DNA from: Leifsonia sp. Root1293
Lineage (GTDB): Bacteria; Actinomycetota; Actinomycetes; Actinomycetales; Microbacteriaceae
DNA length: 64,000 bases
Reading direction: 5' to 3'
NCBI RefSeq assembly: GCF_001425325.1
Contig: NZ_LMEH01000002.1
Location: 803,248-867,247, forward strand
In this document: positions 59,893 to 64,000 of the stretch, one piece after another
Numbering within the stretch: the stretch's first letter is position 1
How the letters are laid out: each line of letters begins with the position of its first letter
Program-made: the position numbers and the translations under genes
Notes under the pieces: model-generated
Told to the model about the DNA's origin: nothing
Databases searched by the model: none
The model's input: only the letters and a program-made list of their open reading frames with translations

Positions 59893-60813
59893 ATGACGAC
59901 GTTGTCACGACAGCAGGGACTTCCGATCCCGCGACCGAGCCGCAAGGCCCGCCGAGACTGGCGCGGCTGGGCCTTCGTGGGCCCGTTCATGGCCGTGTTC
60001 CTCCTGGTGTTCATCGCCCCGGTGATCTACGCCGTGTACCTGAGCCTGTTCCGCGAGCAGTTGGTGGGCGGCAACGCCTTCGTCGGCTTCGAGAACTACC
60101 TCCTCGTCCTCTCCGACGGCAAGTTCTGGGAGGCGTTCCTGCGGGTGCTGCTCTTCCTGGTGATCCAGGTTCCGATCATGCTCGTGCTCGCCCTGGCCGC
60201 CGCGATGGCCATCGACAGCGCGCGCCTGCACGCCACGGGCTTCTTCCGCATCGTGATCTTCCTGCCCTACGCCGTGCCGGCCGTGGTGGCGGTTCTGATG
60301 TGGGGCTTCATCTACGGCGGCAACTTCGGCCTCGCCGCCAACATCAACGACTTCCTCGGCTCCGAGGTCATCACGCCGTTCACCCGCGAGTGGATCCTCC
60401 CGGCCATCGGCAACATCGTGACGTGGGAGTTCGTGGGCTACAACATGCTCATCTTCTACGCCGCCCTGAGGACGATCCCCACGGAGCTCTACGAGGCGGC
60501 CGAGCTCGACGGCGCCGGACCGTTCCGGGTGATCACCGGGATCAAGATCCCCGCCCTCCGCGGCGCGATCGTGATCGCCGCCATCTTCTCCATCATCGGA
60601 AGCTTCCAGCTCTTCAACGAGCCGAACATCCTCAAGCCATTGGCGCCGAACATCATCACGAGCTACTTCACGCCCAACATGTACGCCTACAACCTCTCCT
60701 TCGCCGGTCAGCAGTTCAACTACTCGGCCACGGTGGCGATCGTCATGGGCGTGATCACCGCGGTGATCGCCTACGTCGTGCAACTCCGCGGCTCGCGGAA
60801 GGAAGACCGATGA
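59893..60813 (+). CDS. CUT1 sugar ABC transporter permease (MalF-like)
   Basis: A 306-residue permease with six membrane helices starting at GWAFVGPFMAVFLLVFIAPV. The inner-membrane EAA loop reads LYEAAELDGAGPFRVITGIK. FVGFENYLLVL and NEPNILKPL are common in this family. GAAAGAGTG precedes ATG 59893; an in-frame ATG at 59869 lies within operator 2. It overlaps the second permease by 4 bp. No ATPase is encoded, so a shared MsiK-type ATPase elsewhere must energise it. Confidence 0.92.
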   Translation: MTTLSRQQGLPIPRPSRKARRDWRGWAFVGPFMAVFLLVFIAPVIYAVYLSLFREQLVGGNAFVGFENYLLVLSDGKFWEAFLRVLLFLVIQVPIMLVLALAAAMAIDSARLHATGFFRIVIFLPYAVPAVVAVLMWGFIYGGNFGLAANINDFLGSEVITPFTREWILPAIGNIVTWEFVGYNMLIFYAALRTIPTELYEAAELDGAGPFRVITGIKIPALRGAIVIAAIFSIIGSFQLFNEPNILKPLAPNIITSYFTPNMYAYNLSFAGQQFNYSATVAIVMGVITAVIAYVVQLRGSRKEDR

Positions 60814-61694
60814 CCGCCCCCGCCTACGTGCGCAGCAAGGACAACTCGCGTCCCCGCTCGCGGAAGTCCATCGCACTCACGCTGCTGATGCTCCTCTTCG
60901 TGGTCTACACGCTCGTGCCGCTGGTGTGGCTCGTGATCAACGCGACCAAGACCCAGCCCGACTTGTTCTCGACCTTCGGCCTCTGGTTCGGCAACGACTT
61001 CGCCCTCTTCGACAACATCGCGCAGACGCTCAGCTACAACAACGGCATCTTCGTGCGCTGGCTCGGCAACACCCTGCTCTACGTGGTCGTCGGCGCCGGT
61101 GGCGCCACCCTGCTGGCGACGGTCGCGGGCTACGGCCTGGCGAAGTACCGGTTCCCGGGTCGCCGCGCGGTGTTCGCCGTGGTGCTGGGTGCCATCGCGA
61201 TTCCCGGAACGGCCCTCGCCGTGCCGACCTTCCTGATGTTCAGCCAGCTGGGTCTCACCAACACCCCGTGGGCGATCATCATCCCGTCGCTCATCAGCCC
61301 GTTCGGCCTCTACCTGATCTGGGTCTACGCGGCGGAGTCCATCCCGACCGAACTCCTCGAGGCGGCGCGGATCGATGGAGCCGGCGAGTTCCGCACCTTC
61401 TTCACCATCTCGATCCGGCTGCTCGCGCCCGGCATCGTCACCGTGCTGCTCTTCGCTGTGGTCGCGACCTGGAACAACTACTTCCTGCCGCTCATCATGC
61501 TGAGTGATCCGGCCTGGTTCCCGCTCACCGTCGGACTCAACCAGTGGAACGCGCAGGCGACGGGTGTCGCGGCGCAGCCCATCTACAACCTGGTGATCAC
61601 GGGCTCCCTGCTCACGATCCTCCCCATCGTCGCCGCCTTCCTCGTCCTGCAGCGTTTCTGGCAGTCGGGGCTGAGCGCCGGAAGCGTCAAGTGA
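60810..61694 (+). CDS. CUT1 sugar ABC transporter permease (MalG-like)
   Basis: A 294-residue permease with six membrane helices. TLLMLLFVVYTLVPLVWLVI begins the first and the EAA loop reads LLEAARIDGAGEFRTFFTIS. SPFGLYLIWVYAAESIPTEL and TWNNYFLPLIML are typical of MalG-like subunits. The start overlaps the first permease (ATGA). It forms the transporter heterodimer with it. Confidence 0.93.
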   Translation: MTAPAYVRSKDNSRPRSRKSIALTLLMLLFVVYTLVPLVWLVINATKTQPDLFSTFGLWFGNDFALFDNIAQTLSYNNGIFVRWLGNTLLYVVVGAGGATLLATVAGYGLAKYRFPGRRAVFAVVLGAIAIPGTALAVPTFLMFSQLGLTNTPWAIIIPSLISPFGLYLIWVYAAESIPTELLEAARIDGAGEFRTFFTISIRLLAPGIVTVLLFAVVATWNNYFLPLIMLSDPAWFPLTVGLNQWNAQATGVAAQPIYNLVITGSLLTILPIVAAFLVLQRFWQSGLSAGSVK

Positions 61695-61787
61695 GTGTTC
61701 GAGAGGCACGCACTTGCGAGATACAGCACCACTCTCACCCGGGGCGTCCTGCGCCGGAACCGTTTACAAGGAAGTGAAAGGAACACC

Positions 61788-63137
61788 ATGACCATCAAGC
61801 GCAGCAGCTCCGGCATCCGTCGGAGCGCAGCAGCGATCGTCGCCGTCGCGGCCATCAGTGCGGCCCTCGTCGGCTGCTCGGCAGACTCCGGTTCGTCCGG
61901 AGGCTCCGGCTCGGCATCCGACCTCGACGCGGCCCTCGAGAAGGGTGGAACCATCACGTACTGGAGCTGGACCCCCTCGGCAGAGGCCCAGGTCGCCGCC
62001 TTCGAGAAGGCCTACCCGAAGGTCGACGTGAAGCTCGTCAACGCGGGAACCAACACCGACGAGTACACCAAGCTCCAGAACGCGATCAAGGCCGGCTCCG
62101 GTGCTCCCGACGTCGCGCAGATCGAGTACTACGCCATCCCGCAGTTCTCGCTGTCCGAGTCGCTCGTCGATCTCTCGCAGTACGGATTCGGCGACCTGAA
62201 GGACGACTACTCCGCGTCGACCTGGGGATCCGTCACCTCGGGTGACAAGGTCTTCGGTCTTCCGCAGGACTCCGGCCCCATGTCGATGTTCTACAACAAG
62301 ACCGTCTTCGACCAGTACGGCATCGAGGTGCCCACCACGTGGGACGAGTACGTCGCCGCGGCCGAGAAGCTGCACGCCGCCGACCCGACGAAGTACATCA
62401 CCTCCGACACCGGCGACTCCGGCTTCGCCACCAGCATGATCTGGCAGGCGGGCGGCCAGCCGTTCCAAGCCGACGGCACCGACGTGACCATCGACCTCGC
62501 CGACGCCGGAAGCAAGAAGTGGGCGGACAACTGGAACCGTCTCATCGACGGCGGACTGCTCTCCGACATCCCCGGCTGGAGCGACGAGTGGTACAAGGGC
62601 CTCGGCGACGGCACCATCGCGACGCTCATCACGGGCGCCTGGATGCCCGGCGTGCTCGAGGGCAGCGTTCCCGACGCCTCCGGTGACTGGCGGGTCGCTC
62701 CGATCCCGACCTACGACGGCACGCCCGTCTCGGCCGAGAACGGCGGCGGCGGACAGGCCGTGATCAAGCAGTCGAAGAACCCGGCCCTCGCCGCCGCATT
62801 CCTCAAGTGGCTGAACAACGACCCGGAGTCGATCAAGGTCTTCCTCGAGAAGGGTGGCTTCCCCGCCACGACGGCCGACCTCAACTCCGACGAGTTCCTC
62901 GCCGAGGCCCCCGAGTACTTCGGCGGCCAGAAGATCAACGAGGTGCTCACCGACGCCGCGAAGAACGTTCCGACCGGGTGGCAGTACCTGCCGTTCCAGG
63001 TCTACGCGAACAGCATCTTCGGCGACACGGTCGGACAGTCCTACGCGAACAAGGGCGACCTGAACGACGGTCTCGCCGAGTGGCAGAAGCAGCTCGTCGA
63101 CTACGGCAACGGTCAGGGCTTCACCGTCAACAAGTGA
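61788..63137 (+). CDS. Sugar ABC transporter substrate-binding lipoprotein
   Basis: A 449-residue extracellular lipoprotein of the family 1 solute-binding type. The signal ends in a lipobox with the modified cysteine C30 (SAALVGCSADS), then a Gly/Ser linker. TITYWSWTPSAEAQVAAFEK opens domain 1, and FYNKTVFDQYGIEVPTTWDE is the family signature. GTGAAAGGAACACC precedes the ATG. The operon order (two permeases, binding protein, beta-galactosidase) suggests uptake of a galactoside-containing oligosaccharide. Confidence 0.93.
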   Translation: MTIKRSSSGIRRSAAAIVAVAAISAALVGCSADSGSSGGSGSASDLDAALEKGGTITYWSWTPSAEAQVAAFEKAYPKVDVKLVNAGTNTDEYTKLQNAIKAGSGAPDVAQIEYYAIPQFSLSESLVDLSQYGFGDLKDDYSASTWGSVTSGDKVFGLPQDSGPMSMFYNKTVFDQYGIEVPTTWDEYVAAAEKLHAADPTKYITSDTGDSGFATSMIWQAGGQPFQADGTDVTIDLADAGSKKWADNWNRLIDGGLLSDIPGWSDEWYKGLGDGTIATLITGAWMPGVLEGSVPDASGDWRVAPIPTYDGTPVSAENGGGGQAVIKQSKNPALAAAFLKWLNNDPESIKVFLEKGGFPATTADLNSDEFLAEAPEYFGGQKINEVLTDAAKNVPTGWQYLPFQVYANSIFGDTVGQSYANKGDLNDGLAEWQKQLVDYGNGQGFTVNK

Positions 63138-63176
63138 CGCCACCCGTCGCTGGGCGACGGCGTGACATCCGGTGAG

Positions 63177-63215
63177 CGGATGCGGGTCGATGGCGACAGC
63201 CGCGACCCGCATCCG
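63177..63215 (+). terminator. Intercistronic hairpin after the binding protein gene
   Basis: A perfect 13-bp stem, CGGATGCGGGTCG / CGACCCGCATCCG, with a 13-nt loop, followed by TTCTCCTTTCC. It lies 39 bp after the binding-protein stop and 35 bp before the beta-galactosidase start. It could be a partial terminator or mRNA stabiliser that lets the binding protein be made in excess. Confidence 0.75.
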
Positions 63216-63249
63216 TTCTCCTTTCCATCTCTCATTCCTGAGGACCTCC

Positions 63250-64000
63250 ATGTCTGAATTCACCATCGGCGAGACCGACTTCCTCCTCGACGGGCGCCCG
63301 CACCAGGTCATCTCCGGTGCGCTGCACTACTTCCGCGTGCACCCGGAGCAGTGGGCCGATCGCATCCGCAAGGCTCGCCTCATGGGTCTGAACACCATCG
63401 AGACCTACGTGGCGTGGAATGCTCACGCGCCCCGCCGTGGGGAGTTCACGACCGAGGGTGGACTCGACATCGCGCGGTTCCTCGACCTCGTGGCGGCCGA
63501 GGGGATGCACGCCATCGTGCGCCCGGGGCCCTACATCTGCGCCGAGTGGGACAACGGCGGGCTGCCGGCCTGGCTGCTGCGCGACCCCGAGGTGCGCCCG
63601 CGCAGCTCGGAGCCGCGCTACCTCGACGCCGTGACGGAGTACCTGCAGCAGGTCTACGCGATCGTCGAACCGCGCCAGATCGATCGCGGTGGCCCCGTCG
63701 TCCTCGTGCAGATCGAGAACGAGTACGGCGCCTACGGCTCGGACAAGGACTACCTCGGTCACCTCGTGCAGGTCACGCGTGATGCCGGCATCACCGTGCC
63801 GCTCACGACCATCGACCAGCCGACCCCCGAGATGCTCGCCGACGGGAGCCTGCCCGGACTGCACCTCACGGCTTCGTTCGGGTCGCGCACGGTCGAACGC
63901 TTCGCAACCCTGCGCGAACACCAGCCGACGGGCCCGCTGATGTGCGCGGAGTTCTGGAACGGCTGGTTCGACAGCTGGGGCACCCATCACCACACCAACA
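63250..64000 (+). CDS. GH35 beta-galactosidase, N-terminal part
   Basis: The first 250 residues of a glycoside hydrolase family 35 enzyme, cut by the window end. FLLDGRPHQVISGALHYFRV and GLNTIETYVAWNAHAP start the barrel; RPGPYICAEWDNGGLPAWLL is characteristic. QIENEYGAYG carries the acid/base E158 and MCAEFWNGWFDSWG the nucleophile E234. There is no signal peptide, so it should act in the cytoplasm on imported sugar. TGAGGACCTCC precedes the ATG. Confidence 0.93.
   Translation, partial: MSEFTIGETDFLLDGRPHQVISGALHYFRVHPEQWADRIRKARLMGLNTIETYVAWNAHAPRRGEFTTEGGLDIARFLDLVAAEGMHAIVRPGPYICAEWDNGGLPAWLLRDPEVRPRSSEPRYLDAVTEYLQQVYAIVEPRQIDRGGPVVLVQIENEYGAYGSDKDYLGHLVQVTRDAGITVPLTTIDQPTPEMLADGSLPGLHLTASFGSRTVERFATLREHQPTGPLMCAEFWNGWFDSWGTHHHTN

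Overview
This is 64 kb of high-GC chromosomal DNA. The codon use, the gene families (UbiB-type kinase, ECF sigma factor with a DGPF/YCII partner, CUT1 sugar transporter without its own ATPase, LigD polymerase domain, 10-methyl fatty acid pair, HspR-type HAIR operator), the many apparently leaderless genes and two families of short GC-rich intergenic repeats all fit an actinobacterium, most likely Microbacteriaceae (Leifsonia/Herbiconiux/Microbacterium-like). I see no rRNA, tRNA, transposase, integrase or phage gene. It reads as a stable chromosomal segment of small, independent regulatory and metabolic cassettes.

Layout. 1-8.9 kb: small oxidoreductases, membrane proteins and regulators (MarR, PadR, WYL), a UbiB/ABC1-family kinase, a VOC protein and two small DNA/stress-type proteins. 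8.9-12.3 kb: an amino acid permease, then a thioredoxin-reductase-like flavoprotein divergent from an XRE-cupin regulator. 12.3-12.8 kb: a noncoding patchwork of at least three repeat families. 12.8-18.3 kb: alpha/beta hydrolase, a two-gene operon resembling tmsA-tmsB (10-methyl branched fatty acids), an orphan ParA, a MarR and a cupin. 18.5-22.6 kb: a 1009-residue GH67-like glycosidase fused to a polytopic membrane domain, and a secreted GH114 enzyme. 22.8-31.9 kb: EctB-type aminotransferase, OhrR-type regulator, cupin, VOC, Nudix, bifunctional nuclease family protein, a DUF2975-HTH pair with its own operator, a YCII-ECF42 pair with a matching promoter, and a DHA2 efflux pump.

31.9-42.6 kb: M23 peptidase, secreted EEP-family phosphodiesterase, LigD polymerase domain, quinone reductase, an FGE-fold protein lacking the catalytic cysteines, a cell-wall-binding C5-epimerase-like protein with a collagen-like tail, tandem NmrA-like paralogues, and small SnoaL and PhnB proteins. 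42.8-45.1 kb: a PadR-DUF1048-ABC exporter operon behind a 16-bp palindrome. 45.1-48.6 kb: an operon of a molybdopterin oxidoreductase, a helical partner and an HPP membrane protein, probably nitrate/nitrite assimilation. 49-56.6 kb: a ClpC-type unfoldase under a HAIR element, an EI24 membrane protein, a two-component system with a DUF2306 membrane protein, and a DyP peroxidase with a tiny upstream partner. 56.6-64 kb: GNAT, DHFR-like and SDR-like proteins, then a LacI-controlled sugar cassette (two permeases, binding protein, GH35 beta-galactosidase running off the end).

Two features recur across the window. At least fourteen genes carry a TANNNT hexamer 6-7 nt before an ATG/GTG with no ribosome binding site, which suggests leaderless mRNAs. 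The short repeats always lie downstream of a stop codon and never in divergent promoter regions; in four cases the repeat itself supplies the last codons and the stop.
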